A stretch of DNA of 64,000 bases from Burkholderiales bacterium PBB1 (lineage in GTDB: Bacteria; Pseudomonadota; Gammaproteobacteria; Burkholderiales; Burkholderiaceae_C), in contig NKIN01000004.1 of assembly GCA_002255905.1 (NCBI GenBank), forward strand, positions 354,793-418,792, given 5' to 3'. The notes below the pieces were generated by a model. The model did no database searches. It was not told where the DNA came from and saw only the letters and a list, made by a program, of their open reading frames with translations. Shown here piece by piece: positions 36,749-47,205 of this stretch. Numbering within the stretch: position 1 is the stretch's first letter; every line of letters starts with the position of its first letter. Both the position numbers and the translations under genes were made by a program.

Positions 36749-37044
36749 TCAACTACCCGCGGCACGAGGAACAGCCCGTCTTCCACCGCTGGCGCGCTGC
36801 GCTGGTTGAGTTCGCGCTGGTTACTTTCTGTGACCACGTCGTCGCGCAGGCGCAGGTTGACTTCGCTGACGGCCGACAGCGGGGTGTACAGCGGCTCCAC
36901 GCCCGCGGTATCGACCGCGCTCATCTGCTCGACGATGGAGAAGAAAGCATTGAGCTGGTTGAGCATGGCCGCCTGTTCGGCAGGCTGCAACGCCAGCCGT
37001 GCGAGGTGCGCGATACGGCCGACGTCGTCCGGGGTCAGAGGCAT
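36745..37044 (-). CDS. gatC: Aspartyl/glutamyl-tRNA(Asn/Gln) amidotransferase subunit C
   Basis: 99-residue small subunit that stabilises GatA. The family start [17 protein letters not shown] is present, followed by the middle [26 protein letters not shown] and an end with LRDDVV and LFLVPRVVE. First gene of the gatCAB unit, transcribed divergently from mreB across a 296-bp gap. Confidence 0.97.
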   Translation of the reverse strand: MPLTPDDVGRIAHLARLALQPAEQAAMLNQLNAFFSIVEQMSAVDTAGVEPLYTPLSAVSEVNLRLRDDVVTESNQRELNQRSAPAVEDGLFLVPRVVE

Positions 37045-38384
<1,340 letters not shown>

Positions 38385-38389
38385 ATGAC

Positions 38390-38453
38390 AGCCCCCACGT
38401 CGCTGCGCTCCTGCCCCCCAAGGGGGCGCTCGCCGGCTTGAGGCGGCTCGGCG
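38390..38453 (+). repeat. Dispersed GC-rich intergenic repeat, copy A
   Basis: Starts just after the mreB stop. It begins AGCCCCCACG, contains CCCCCCAAGGGGG as a small hairpin, and ends CTTGAGGCGGCTCGGCG. The reverse complement of 40002-40071 carries the same opening (AGCCCCC), the same C-run/G-run centre and the end CTTGGGGCGGCCCGGCG. It is therefore one of two inverted copies around mreC-mreD. Confidence 0.6.
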
Positions 38454-38499
38454 CTCGGCTCGGGACTTTCCTCCAGCCTATCGTTCTAGGCATTCACCC

Positions 38500-39453
38500 A
38501 TGCTTCTAGGCTCCATCGATCGAACGCCGCCGCCGTTCTTTCGTCAGGGGCTGTCGGCGCTGACCAAGCTGGCGCTGTGCTCGGCGCTCGCGGTGTTTCT
38601 GATGGTCGCCGACGTTCGATTCAAGCTCACCCAGCCGCTGCGTGCGCTGCTGGCGACAGCGTTGCACCCGGTGCAACGTGCTTTGCTGGCACCGGTCGAG
38701 GGCATGGAATCGGCCTTCAAGTACGTGGCCGGGCTGGAAGCCGCCATCGCCAACGAGTCTGCCGCCCGCCGGGCGCTGGCCGGCCAGGCGCTGCGCGTGA
38801 ACCAGGTCGAACAACTGCAGGCCGAAAACGTGCGGCTGCGTGCCTTGCTCGACGTGCGCAGCGGCCTGCAGGTGCGATCGCAGGCGGCCGAAGTGCTCTA
38901 TGAAGCGACCGATCCTTACTCCCGCAAGGTGGTGGTCGACAAGGGGCTCGCGCAAGGCATTGCCGCAGGGTCGCCGGTGATCAGCGAGGCGGGTGTGATC
39001 GGGCAGGTGACGCGCGTCTATCCGCTGTCGTCGGAGGTGACCTTGCTGACCGACAAGGACGCGGCCGTGCCAGTGCTGAACAGCCGCACCCAGGCGCGCA
39101 GCGCGGCCTATGGCTCGACCACCGGCGATGCCCTCGAGCTGCGCTTCATGGCAGGCAATGCCGATGTGCAGGTCGGCGACGTTCTGCAGACCTCGGGCGT
39201 CGACGGCGTCTATCCGCCCGGCCTGCCGGTCGCCAAGGTGGTGGCCATCGATCGCAAGGTCGATTCCGGCTTTGCCAAGATCCTGCTGGTCCCGGCGGCG
39301 CTGCCTGACGGGGTGCGCCATGTGCTGGTGCTCGAGCCCGTCGGCTTGCAACTGCCGCCGCGCCCGGAGTCGGCTGCAGAGGCGGCCTCTTCGGCGTCTG
39401 CACCGGCCTCGGCCGCCTCGGCGGGCCACAGCAAGAAGGTGACACGCCGATGA
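38500..39453 (+). CDS. mreC: Rod shape-determining protein MreC
   Basis: 317-residue bitopic protein of the elongasome. A short cytoplasmic N-terminus and one membrane helix (LALCSALAVFLMVADV) are followed by a coiled coil (residues about 70-110) and the beta-barrel domain with ITRVYPLSSEVTLLTD-type sequence and GDVLQTSGVDGVYPPGLPVAKV. The tail is Ala/Ser-rich low complexity. It overlaps mreD by 4 bp. It is separated from mreB by 115 bp containing repeat copy A. Confidence 0.94.
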   Translation: MLLGSIDRTPPPFFRQGLSALTKLALCSALAVFLMVADVRFKLTQPLRALLATALHPVQRALLAPVEGMESAFKYVAGLEAAIANESAARRALAGQALRVNQVEQLQAENVRLRALLDVRSGLQVRSQAAEVLYEATDPYSRKVVVDKGLAQGIAAGSPVISEAGVIGQVTRVYPLSSEVTLLTDKDAAVPVLNSRTQARSAAYGSTTGDALELRFMAGNADVQVGDVLQTSGVDGVYPPGLPVAKVVAIDRKVDSGFAKILLVPAALPDGVRHVLVLEPVGLQLPPRPESAAEAASSASAPASAASAGHSKKVTRR

Positions 39454-39971
39454 TCCTCCCGCGCCGCACCGACCAACTGCTGCTGCCGGTGAACCCGCTG
39501 TTCCTGTGGTTCACGTTGCTGGGGGCGTTGGCCATTAACCTGGTGCCGCTGGGGCGGCATCCTGCCGTGCCGGATGCCATGGCGTTGGTGCTGGTGTTCT
39601 GGAACGTGCACCAGACACGCCGCGTCAGCGTCGGCGTGGCATTCATGTTCGGCCTGCTGATGGATGTGCACGACGGCGCGCTTCTGGGACAGCATGCGTT
39701 GGCTTACACGCTGTTGGCCTATGCGGCCACCACCATCCACCGCCGACTGCTGTGGTTCGATCTGCCGTCGCAGGCGCTGCAGATCCTGCCGCTGTTCGTG
39801 GCGGCGCACCTGGTGTCGTTCGCGGTGCGGATGATCGCCGGCGGCATGCTGCCGGGCTGGCCGGCGTTGCTCGCACCGGTGTTCGAGGCCCTGCTGTGGC
39901 CGCTCACGACCTGGCTGCTGCTGGCGCCGCAGCGCCGCGCCCCCGACCGCGACCAGAACCGACCGCTGTGA
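39450..39971 (+). CDS. mreD: Rod shape-determining protein MreD
   Basis: 173-residue multi-spanning membrane protein of the elongasome. It starts MILPRRTDQLLLPVNPLFLWFT and has five or so hydrophobic helices including VAFMFGLLMDVHDGALLGQHAL, which is the conserved family block (shown here in two parts: VAFMFGLLMDVHDG and ALLGQHAL). ATGA coupling joins it to mreC. Repeat copy B follows before mrdA. Confidence 0.93.
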   Translation: MILPRRTDQLLLPVNPLFLWFTLLGALAINLVPLGRHPAVPDAMALVLVFWNVHQTRRVSVGVAFMFGLLMDVHDGALLGQHALAYTLLAYAATTIHRRLLWFDLPSQALQILPLFVAAHLVSFAVRMIAGGMLPGWPALLAPVFEALLWPLTTWLLLAPQRRAPDRDQNRPL

Positions 39972-40001
39972 ACACGTTCTACCAAGTCGAGCGGGCCGCC
40001 G

Positions 40002-40071
40002 CGCCGGGCCGCCCCAAGCAAGGCCCGACCCACTCGGGGGGTGGGTCGCAGTACGCTGCGAACCGGGGGCT
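40002..40071 (-). repeat. Dispersed GC-rich intergenic repeat, copy B (inverted)
   Basis: Inverted relative to copy A at 38390. It contains GGGCCGCCCCAAGC and a perfect 8-bp hairpin, CGACCCAC (40026-40033) with GTGGGTCG (40041-40048). It fills the 103-bp gap between mreD and mrdA and ends 3 bp before the mrdA start codon. It may act as a transcription or RNA stability element inside the operon, or simply be a mobile repeat. Confidence 0.6.
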
Positions 40072-40074
40072 CCA

Positions 40075-42132
40075 TTGACAGAAATCAAGAACGTCGAGCA
40101 GGAGCTGCGCCGTTTTCACACGCGGCTGTTCGCTGCCGCGGCCTTCGTGCTGTTGTGTTTCGGGCTGCTGACCTTTCGCCTGACGCACCTGCAGGTGGCC
40201 AAGCACGAAGAGCTGAGCGTTCGTGCCGAGAACAACCGCATCGCCGTGGTGCCGATCGTTCCGAACCGCGGGCTGATCGTCGATCGCAACGGCGTCGTGC
40301 TGGCCAACAACTACTCCGCCTACACGCTCGAGCTGATGCCTGCACGCATCGACGACCTCGAAGCCACGATCAACCAGTTGGCCGAGGTCATCGACATCCA
40401 GCCCCGTGACCGCAAGCGCTTCAAGCGGTTGATGGACGAGAGCAAGAACTTCGAGTCGCTCCCGATCCGCACCAAGCTCACCGACGAGGAAGTGGCCCGC
40501 TTCACCGCACAGCGCTACCGTTTCCCTGGCGTCGAGGTGAAGGCCCGGCTCTTTCGCAACTACCCGCTGGGTGATGTGGGCAGCCACCTGCTCGGCTACA
40601 TCGGCCGCATCAACCAGGCCGAGAAGGACGCCATCGACGACTCCGAGTCCGCGGCCAACTACCGCGGCACCGAGTACATCGGCAAGCTGGGCATCGAGCA
40701 GAGTTACGAAGCCGAGCTGCATGGCACCACCGGTTTCGAGGAGGTCGAGACCAGCGCGTCCGGCCGGGCGGTGCGGCGCCTGCACAGCAACCCGGCGACG
40801 CCCGGCAACACGGTGGTGCTGTCGATCGATATCCGGCTGCAGGCGCTGGTCGAAAGCCTGTACGGCGACAGACGCGGCGCGCTGGTGGCGATCGATCCGC
40901 GCAGTGGCGAGGTGCTGGCCTTCGTCAGCAAGCCCACCTTCGACCCCAACCTGTTCGTCGACGGGATCGACAGCGAGAGCTGGAAAGAACTCAACGAGTC
41001 GCTGGACAAGCCGCTGCTGAATCGCGCGTTGCGCGGCACCTATCCACCAGGATCGACCTTCAAGCCGTTCATGGCGATGGCCGCGCTGAATGCCAACAAG
41101 CGGTCTCCCAGCACCTTGATCAACGACCCGGGGTTCTTCATGTTCGGCGGCCACCGCTACGGCAGCCCCGAGAACGAGCGCGGCGGCATCATGGACATGC
41201 GCCGGGCCATCGTCGAATCGAGCAACGTCTACTTCTACACGCTGGCCAACGAGATGGGCGTGGACCTGATCCACGACCAGCTGGCGCCGTTCGGCTTCGG
41301 CCGCAAGACCGGCATCGATGTCGAAGGCGAGGTCTCCGGCCTGTTGCCATCGACCCAATGGAAGCGGCGTGCCTACAAGCGCGCCGATCAACAGAAGTGG
41401 TACGCCGGCGAAACGATCTCGCTGGGCATCGGCCAGGGCTACAACAGTTTCACGATGCTGCAGCTGGCCACGGCGACGGCCACGCTGTCCTCGGGCGGCC
41501 AGCGCTACGAGCCGCGGCTGGTGCGCCGGATCGACGATGTGCTCACCGGCGCCCAACGACAGATCTCGGCCCATGCGATCACGCCGGTCGATCTGAAGCC
41601 CGATCAGGTGGAAGTGATCCGAGAGGCCATGCATGGCGTGACCGTGTCCGGCACATCGGCAAGGGTGTTTGCAGGCGCTGGCTACCAGAGCGGTGGAAAG
41701 ACCGGCACGGCCCAGGCCGTCGGCCTGAAGCAGAACGAAAAATACAGCGCGAACCGGGTTCAGGAACACCTGCGAGATCACGCCTTGTACGTCGCGTTCG
41801 CGCCCTTGGAGAACCCGCAGATCGCGGTCGCGGTGATTGTCGAGAACGCCGGCTGGGGCGCAGGTGCCGCAGCGCCCATCGCGCGCCGGTTGTTCGACTA
41901 CGTGCTGCTGGGCCAGGTGCCCAGCGAAGAGGACATTGCCGCCACACGGGCCGGCACCTCGGCGGCCCCGATCGGCACGCCGCGGCACATCCAGGACCTG
42001 GCGCTGCCTGGCAACCCCGGTCTGGTGCCGGTGGCCATCGCAGCCGCGTCGGCCGCAACCGGCGCCCGCCCGGCCCCCCCCTCTGTGCTGACCACGGCTG
42101 AAGCGCCGGGTGGCGGGGCGGCCCCGCCATGA
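40075..42132 (+). CDS. mrdA: Penicillin-binding protein 2 (peptidoglycan transpeptidase)
   Basis: 685-residue class B PBP of the elongasome. One N-terminal membrane helix (FVLLCFGLLTFRLTHL) is followed by the dimerisation domain with VPNRGLIVDRNG. The transpeptidase domain has the SxxK nucleophile Ser327 in PPGSTFKPF, the SxN motif in SSNVYFY and KTGTAQ. The start is TTG 40075, giving MTEIKNVEQELRRF; no better ATG exists nearby. A Pro/Ala-rich C-terminus includes a run of eight C at about 42074-42081. It overlaps rodA by 4 bp. Confidence 0.95.
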   Translation: MTEIKNVEQELRRFHTRLFAAAAFVLLCFGLLTFRLTHLQVAKHEELSVRAENNRIAVVPIVPNRGLIVDRNGVVLANNYSAYTLELMPARIDDLEATINQLAEVIDIQPRDRKRFKRLMDESKNFESLPIRTKLTDEEVARFTAQRYRFPGVEVKARLFRNYPLGDVGSHLLGYIGRINQAEKDAIDDSESAANYRGTEYIGKLGIEQSYEAELHGTTGFEEVETSASGRAVRRLHSNPATPGNTVVLSIDIRLQALVESLYGDRRGALVAIDPRSGEVLAFVSKPTFDPNLFVDGIDSESWKELNESLDKPLLNRALRGTYPPGSTFKPFMAMAALNANKRSPSTLINDPGFFMFGGHRYGSPENERGGIMDMRRAIVESSNVYFYTLANEMGVDLIHDQLAPFGFGRKTGIDVEGEVSGLLPSTQWKRRAYKRADQQKWYAGETISLGIGQGYNSFTMLQLATATATLSSGGQRYEPRLVRRIDDVLTGAQRQISAHAITPVDLKPDQVEVIREAMHGVTVSGTSARVFAGAGYQSGGKTGTAQAVGLKQNEKYSANRVQEHLRDHALYVAFAPLENPQIAVAVIVENAGWGAGAAAPIARRLFDYVLLGQVPSEEDIAATRAGTSAAPIGTPRHIQDLALPGNPGLVPVAIAAASAATGARPAPPSVLTTAEAPGGGAAPP

Positions 42133-43283
42133 GGCCGGCATTCCAGAAGCCCTCGCTGCTGCAGCGTGTGCTGCCACTGTTCCGTGGCTTCGACGTGCCA
42201 CTGCTGCTGGTGGTGCTGTTGCTGTCAGCGCTCGGCCTGACGACCATGTACTCCGCGGGCTTCGATCACGGCACACGCTTCGTCGACCACGGCCGCAACA
42301 TGCTGCTGGCTGCCGGCATCCTGTTCGTCGTCGCCCAGATACCACCCCAGCGATTGATGGCGCTGGCCGTGCCGCTGTATGCCTTCGGCGTGGCCCTGCT
42401 GGTGGCCACCGCGCTGATCGGCATCACCAAGAAGGGCGCGACCCGCTGGCTCGACGTGGGCATCGTGATCCAGCCCAGCGAGATCCTGAAGATCGCGATG
42501 CCGCTGATGCTGGCCTGGTGGTTCCAGCGCCGTGAAGGCCAGGTGCGTGCGCTCGACTTCGTCGTCGCGCTGCTGATCCTGGCGGTGCCCGTGGGCCTGA
42601 TCGCCAAGCAGCCTGACCTGGGTACCGCGATCCTGGTGCTGGCTGCCGGACTCTTCGTGATCTTCTTCGCCGGGCTGTCCTGGAAGCTGATCGTGCCAGT
42701 GGTGGTGGTGGCCGCGGTGGCCATCACCGCGCTGGTGTCGTCGGGCGACGCCATCTGCCAGCCCGACGTGAAGTGGCCCATGATGCGGGACTACCAGAAA
42801 ACCCGTGTCTGCACGCTGCTCGACCCGACCACCGACCCGCTGGGCAAGGGCTTTCACATCATCCAGGGGATGATCGCGATCGGCTCCGGCGGTGTCACCG
42901 GCAAGGGCTTCATGAAGGGCACGCAGACGCACCTGGAATTCATCCCCGAACGCACCACCGATTTCATCTTCGCAGCGTATTCGGAGGAGTTCGGCCTGAT
43001 CGGCTGCATCGCCCTGATCGTCGGCTTCCTGTGCCTGATCGTGCGGGGCTTGATGATTGCCTCCGAAGCGCCGAACGCGTTCACCCGCCTGCTGGCTGGC
43101 GCCATCACGATGAGCTTCTTCACCTACGCCTTCGTCAACATGGGCATGGTCAGCGGCATCCTGCCGGTGGTGGGCGTGCCACTGCCCTTCATCAGCTACG
43201 GAGGCACGGCGATGGTGATCCTCGGACTGGGACTGGGCATCCTGATGTCGATCGCGAAGAACAAGCGGCTGGTTCAGGGCTGA
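42129..43283 (+). CDS. rodA: Rod shape-determining glycosyltransferase RodA
   Basis: 384-residue SEDS-family peptidoglycan polymerase, partner of PBP2. About ten membrane helices are present, with the family blocks KKGATRWLDVG, IQPSEILKIAMPLMLAWWF, KQPDLGTAILV, QTHLEFIPERTTDFIFA and MVSGILPVVGVPLPFISYGG. The start overlaps the mrdA stop as ATGA. Last gene of the elongasome operon; convergent with the binding-protein gene. Confidence 0.97.
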   Translation: MRPAFQKPSLLQRVLPLFRGFDVPLLLVVLLLSALGLTTMYSAGFDHGTRFVDHGRNMLLAAGILFVVAQIPPQRLMALAVPLYAFGVALLVATALIGITKKGATRWLDVGIVIQPSEILKIAMPLMLAWWFQRREGQVRALDFVVALLILAVPVGLIAKQPDLGTAILVLAAGLFVIFFAGLSWKLIVPVVVVAAVAITALVSSGDAICQPDVKWPMMRDYQKTRVCTLLDPTTDPLGKGFHIIQGMIAIGSGGVTGKGFMKGTQTHLEFIPERTTDFIFAAYSEEFGLIGCIALIVGFLCLIVRGLMIASEAPNAFTRLLAGAITMSFFTYAFVNMGMVSGILPVVGVPLPFISYGGTAMVILGLGLGILMSIAKNKRLVQG

Positions 43284-43310
43284 GGCGCCCACGCGGCCTT
43301 CGGTGGCGGC

Positions 43311-45164
43311 TCATTTTTTCGCGGCAGCCCGTTCGGCGTCGATGTCGATGTAACGCCAGAACTCGCGCATGAACGGGTGGCGCTGGTAGCCGACCACCCA
43401 CGGGAACATCAGGTCGGTGCCGATGCGGTGTGCGTGCACCTTCATCGGCATGTAGGCCACCAGCAGCTTGCTGGCCTCCTGCATCAGCGCCAGACGTTCC
43501 GGAGTGTCGCCCAGCACGGTCTGTTCGTCGTACAGCTTGTTGAAGGCGGGCAGGTCGAAGAAGGCGAGGTTGCCTTCGCCTTTCTGCGGGCCGTAGGCCA
43601 TCGCCAGGAACCCGTCGGCATCGGGCGAGGTGGCGCTCATGCCCAGTCCCCACATCATGATCTTGCCGGCGCGTGCGGCTTTCAATTGCTCGGGCCACTG
43701 GGCAGTCTTGAACTCGATCTGGAGGTGGACCGCGTCCATGTACTTCTTCCACAGCTCGTTGCGCTGCCGAGAGGTCTGGTCCGGCGAGGTGGCATAGACG
43801 AGCTTCAGCGGCTTGCCATCGGGCAGGTCGCGCCAGCCGTCGCCATCGTGGTCGACGTAGCCGTACAGGTCGAGCAACGCCTTCGCGCGCGCCGGGTCGC
43901 ACAGGCTCATCTCCGACTTCCACGTGGGGTCGTAGCCAAAGGTCATCGGTGGCAGCGTGCTTTCGGCGGGCACCGCCTGGTTGCGCCTCACCTGGCGGAT
44001 CTCGGTGGCCGTGTCGTAGGCCAGCGCAATGGCCCGGCGCAGCGCCACCTTCTCGGGGGTGTAGCCCCCGACCAGCGGGTCCTGCATGTTGAAGTAGGTG
44101 AACGAGATGTCCGAGCCCGGCGTGCGCACCATCTGTACGCCGCGTGCCGCGAGGTTCGGCGCGAGACGGTTGTTCGGGATCGCGATGTTGGCGAATTCGG
44201 CGGGCAGGCCGTCGATCATGTCGTGCTCGGCGTTCAGGAAAGCCAGCCAGCGCGGCTGCGATTCCCCGATGACCGACACCTCGACACGGTCGATCATCGG
44301 CAGGCGCCGGCCCTTGAGCCTCTGGTAGATGGCCTGTGCCGCCGGGTCGTCGGCCGGTGGGGTGGCTTGATAGAACTGCTCGCGGAAATTCGGATTGCGC
44401 GTCAGCACCATGCGCGACGAACGCTGCCAGTCGCTGAGCACATACGGGCCGGTGCCCACCGGGTGCTCCATGATCTTGTCGCCATAGGCTTCGACCACCT
44501 CGCGGGCGAGTGCGCCGGAACTGGTGGCGCTGGTGAAGCTGTTGATGAAGCGCGGGCTGGGCTTGCCCAGCGTGATGCGGTAGGTGTAGCGATCGAGGGT
44601 GCGCAGGCCCTCGATCTCGGTGTCGTAGTCGAACGGCGTGCGGTCCTTGACGGCCTTCTCGCGCAGCGCGTCGATGCCGATGATCTTCTCGTCGGCCAAG
44701 CCGGGATAGCTCGGGCTCTTCCAGCGCGGGTCGAAGATGCGCTTGAGCGAATACACGTAATCCGCCGCGACCAGCTCGCGTTTCTTGCCTTTGAAGGCCG
44801 GGTCGTCGGCGAAGTAGATGCCGGGGCGGATCTTCACCGTGTAGGTCTTGAAGTCGGCCGACACCTGCGGCATCTCGGCGGCTGTCTGCAGCACCAGCTT
44901 GACCGGTCGCGCGAGGTAGTCGTAGGTCAGCGGCGACTCGATGATGTTCGAGATGATGGTGGCCGAATACAGGTCCGAGATCTGCACCGGGTCGAAGCCG
45001 GTCTCGGCGACCGGGAACGCGTAGCGGAAGACCTTCTGAGTAGGCGACTTGGCGCTGTCTGCCCAGGCGGGCATCGCGGCCGCGCCTGCGATGCACAGCA
45101 GCATCACCCAGGTGGAACCAAGAACCTCCCGAACCACTCGACGCACACGACCTGCATTCATCAC
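43311..45164 (-). CDS. ABC transporter substrate-binding protein, family 5 (YejA/DppA-like)
   Basis: 617-residue periplasmic binding protein for peptides or related solutes. The signal peptide ends at AWADS (WVMLLCIAGAAAMPAWA). The mature protein opens RYAFPVAETGFDPVQISDLYS and has SBP family 5 blocks (ETAAEMP-type, HPVGTGPYVLSDW, GYDPTWKSEMSLCDPARAKALLD). Length matches YejA-type proteins. Ribosome site AGGAG precedes ATG 45164. It is divergent from the permease and ATPase genes that must work with it, which is uncommon for these systems. Confidence 0.9.
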   Translation of the reverse strand: MMNAGRVRRVVREVLGSTWVMLLCIAGAAAMPAWADSAKSPTQKVFRYAFPVAETGFDPVQISDLYSATIISNIIESPLTYDYLARPVKLVLQTAAEMPQVSADFKTYTVKIRPGIYFADDPAFKGKKRELVAADYVYSLKRIFDPRWKSPSYPGLADEKIIGIDALREKAVKDRTPFDYDTEIEGLRTLDRYTYRITLGKPSPRFINSFTSATSSGALAREVVEAYGDKIMEHPVGTGPYVLSDWQRSSRMVLTRNPNFREQFYQATPPADDPAAQAIYQRLKGRRLPMIDRVEVSVIGESQPRWLAFLNAEHDMIDGLPAEFANIAIPNNRLAPNLAARGVQMVRTPGSDISFTYFNMQDPLVGGYTPEKVALRRAIALAYDTATEIRQVRRNQAVPAESTLPPMTFGYDPTWKSEMSLCDPARAKALLDLYGYVDHDGDGWRDLPDGKPLKLVYATSPDQTSRQRNELWKKYMDAVHLQIEFKTAQWPEQLKAARAGKIMMWGLGMSATSPDADGFLAMAYGPQKGEGNLAFFDLPAFNKLYDEQTVLGDTPERLALMQEASKLLVAYMPMKVHAHRIGTDLMFPWVVGYQRHPFMREFWRYIDIDAERAAAKK

Positions 45165-45198
45165 GCTTCTCCTGGCAGACGACCCGCCGAGCGGGCGC

Positions 45199-45208
45199 AG
45201 TCTAGACT
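45199..45208. promoter_or_regulatory. Palindromic divergent -10 element
   Basis: AGTCTAGACT is a perfect 10-bp palindrome in the 53-bp gap between the binding-protein gene and the permease operon. Each strand reads TAGACT, so it can serve as a -10 box both ways. That gives a short leader with a ribosome site for the binding protein, and a start 9 nt after the box for the permease. Confidence 0.4.
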
Positions 45209-45217
45209 CCCCACCCC

Positions 45218-46156
45218 ATGGCCGCCTACCTGCTCAGACGACTCTGGCAAACCATCCCGACGCTCGCCGGTGTGATCCTGCTGGTGTTCGTGTTGTTCAA
45301 GTTTTTTGGCGGTGACCCGGCGGAAATCCTGGCCGGCCAGATCGCCAAGCCTGACCAGATCGCCGCGATCCGCCAACAGCTGGGCCTGGACCAGCCGTGG
45401 TGGATCCAGCTGTGGATCTTCATCAAGCAGGTCGTGACCTTCGATTGGGGCCGCAGCTGGGCGACCAACGAGGCGGTATCGGAGTTGTTCCGCGACCGCC
45501 TACCCAACACGCTGACCGTGATGGTCCCGATCCTGGTGCTGGAGGTGATCCTCGCGATTCCGCTGGCGCTTGCCGTGGCGGTGGTGCGCGGCTCGCTGAC
45601 CGACCGCATGGTGATGGTGCTGACCACCGTGGCGCTGTCGATTTCCTTCCTGGTCTATGTGCTGGTCGGCCAGTGGCTGTTCGGCTTCAAGCTGGGCTGG
45701 TTCCCGGTGCAGGGCTGGAGCGACTCGCTGTGGATCAACCTGACCCAATACGCGCCGCTGCCGGTGCTGCTGGCGGTGGCGGTCAGCCTGGCGCCGCAGA
45801 CGCGCCTCTACCGCAGCTTCTTCCTCGACGAGATCGAGCAGGACTATGTGCGCACGGCGCGCGCCAAGGGCCTGACCGAGCGGGTGATCCTGCTGCGCCA
45901 TGTGCTGCGCAACGCGATGATCCCGATCCTGACCAGCATCGGCACCGGGTTGCCGGGCATCTTCGTCGGCTCGTTCCTGATCGAGGTGTTCTTCTCGATC
46001 CCCGGCCTCGGGCGCGAGGTGCTGTTGGCGGTCAACCGCAGCGACTACCCGGTGATCCAGGCGGTCACGGTGTACCTGGCCGCGATCACGATGCTGATCA
46101 ATGTGCTGACCGACGTGCTCTACAAGCTCGTGGACCGACGGGTGGTGCTGAAATGA
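45218..46156 (+). CDS. ABC transporter permease (DppB/YejB family)
   Basis: 312-residue inner-membrane permease of a peptide-type ABC importer. Six helices start with MAAYLLRRLWQTIPTLAGV, which fits the family. The EAA loop near the C-terminus reads YVRTARAKGLTERVILLRHVLRNA (in parts: YVRTARAKGL and RHVLRNAMIP), the contact site for the ATPase. Translationally coupled (ATGA) to the second permease. Confidence 0.93.
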   Translation: MAAYLLRRLWQTIPTLAGVILLVFVLFKFFGGDPAEILAGQIAKPDQIAAIRQQLGLDQPWWIQLWIFIKQVVTFDWGRSWATNEAVSELFRDRLPNTLTVMVPILVLEVILAIPLALAVAVVRGSLTDRMVMVLTTVALSISFLVYVLVGQWLFGFKLGWFPVQGWSDSLWINLTQYAPLPVLLAVAVSLAPQTRLYRSFFLDEIEQDYVRTARAKGLTERVILLRHVLRNAMIPILTSIGTGLPGIFVGSFLIEVFFSIPGLGREVLLAVNRSDYPVIQAVTVYLAAITMLINVLTDVLYKLVDRRVVLK

Positions 46157-47205
46157 GCGCGGTGCTGCCGTTGCGGGCGACGCCTGGGGCCACCAACCGC
46201 TCTGACGGCGTGTGGTCGCTGGCCTGGCGGCGGTTTCGCAGCGACCGCGTCGGGCTGGTGTCACTCGCGATCGTGGTCGCGTTCCTGGTGCTGATCGCGC
46301 TGTCGGCCCTGGGGCTCGTTGCCAGCCAGTGGCAGCGCGAAGTGGGGGTGCCGTATGCCAACCCGACCCTCCTCGGCCCCACGCCCCCATCGGCCGGGGC
46401 CTCGATCGAGCAGGGCAAGGGCCCGTCGGTGGACATCTCTGCCGTGGATCCGCTGGCACCACGCTACGCCGAATGGGCTGAACGGGCCGCGAAACTCAAG
46501 GTCACTGAGGCCGTGCCGGCCAACACGCTGCCATTGGGCGGCGACCGGCTCGGCCGCGACGTGCTGTCCAAGGCGATCAAGGGGGCCGAGATCTCGATCT
46601 TCGTCGGCGTGCTGGCGGCGCTGCTGGCCACGGCCATCGGCACCGCGCTCGGCGCCGTCAGCGGCTTCCTCGGCGGGCGCGTCGGCGATCTGCTCGAGTG
46701 GGTCTACAACGTGTTCACCTCGATCCCCGGCATCCTGCTGATCTTTGCGTTCGCCGCGGTGTTCGGCCGCGGCACCAGCACGGTGGTGCTGATCCTCGGG
46801 CTGACAGGCTGGACCGGCATCTACCGGCTGGTGCGCGCCGAGTTTCTGAAGCACGCGGTGCGCGACTACGTGCGCGCGGCCGAGGCGATCGGGGCCAGCG
46901 TGTCCTCGCGGATGTTCCGCCACATCCTGCCCAACGTCAGCCACGTGGTGCTGGTGCAGTTGTCGATCCTGACGGTGGGCTTCATCAAGGCCGAGGTGAT
47001 CCTGAGCTACCTGGGGCTGGGCGTGTCGATCGACCAGGTGTCGTGGGGCACGATGCTGGCGGAATCACAGGTCGAGCTGTTGCTTGGCCACTGGTGGCAG
47101 CTGGCCACCGCGACGGTGTTCATGGCGGTGTTCGTGACGGCGTTCTCGTTGTTCACTGATGCGCTGCGCGATGCGCTCGATCCCAAGCTGCGGGGGCTGG
47201 AATGA
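46153..47205 (+). CDS. ABC transporter permease (DppC/YejE family)
   Basis: 350-residue second permease. After the first helix (VSLAIVVAFLVLIALSAL) there is a long periplasmic segment of about 85 residues (QREVGVPYANPTLLGP to ANTLPLGGDRLGRDV), a feature of YejE-type and some DppC-type permeases. Helices then follow, with the EAA loop YVRAAEAIGASVSSRMFRHI. Both junctions are ATGA overlaps. Confidence 0.92.
   Translation: MSAVLPLRATPGATNRSDGVWSLAWRRFRSDRVGLVSLAIVVAFLVLIALSALGLVASQWQREVGVPYANPTLLGPTPPSAGASIEQGKGPSVDISAVDPLAPRYAEWAERAAKLKVTEAVPANTLPLGGDRLGRDVLSKAIKGAEISIFVGVLAALLATAIGTALGAVSGFLGGRVGDLLEWVYNVFTSIPGILLIFAFAAVFGRGTSTVVLILGLTGWTGIYRLVRAEFLKHAVRDYVRAAEAIGASVSSRMFRHILPNVSHVVLVQLSILTVGFIKAEVILSYLGLGVSIDQVSWGTMLAESQVELLLGHWWQLATATVFMAVFVTAFSLFTDALRDALDPKLRGLE

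Noticed and set aside
39979..42345. 788-codon open frame antisense to mrdA
   Set aside because: Same cause; composition typical of a shadow frame, with no start signal or family motif.
43377..45275. 632-codon open frame antisense to the binding-protein gene
   Set aside because: Shadow frame; it would also run through the divergent promoter gap.
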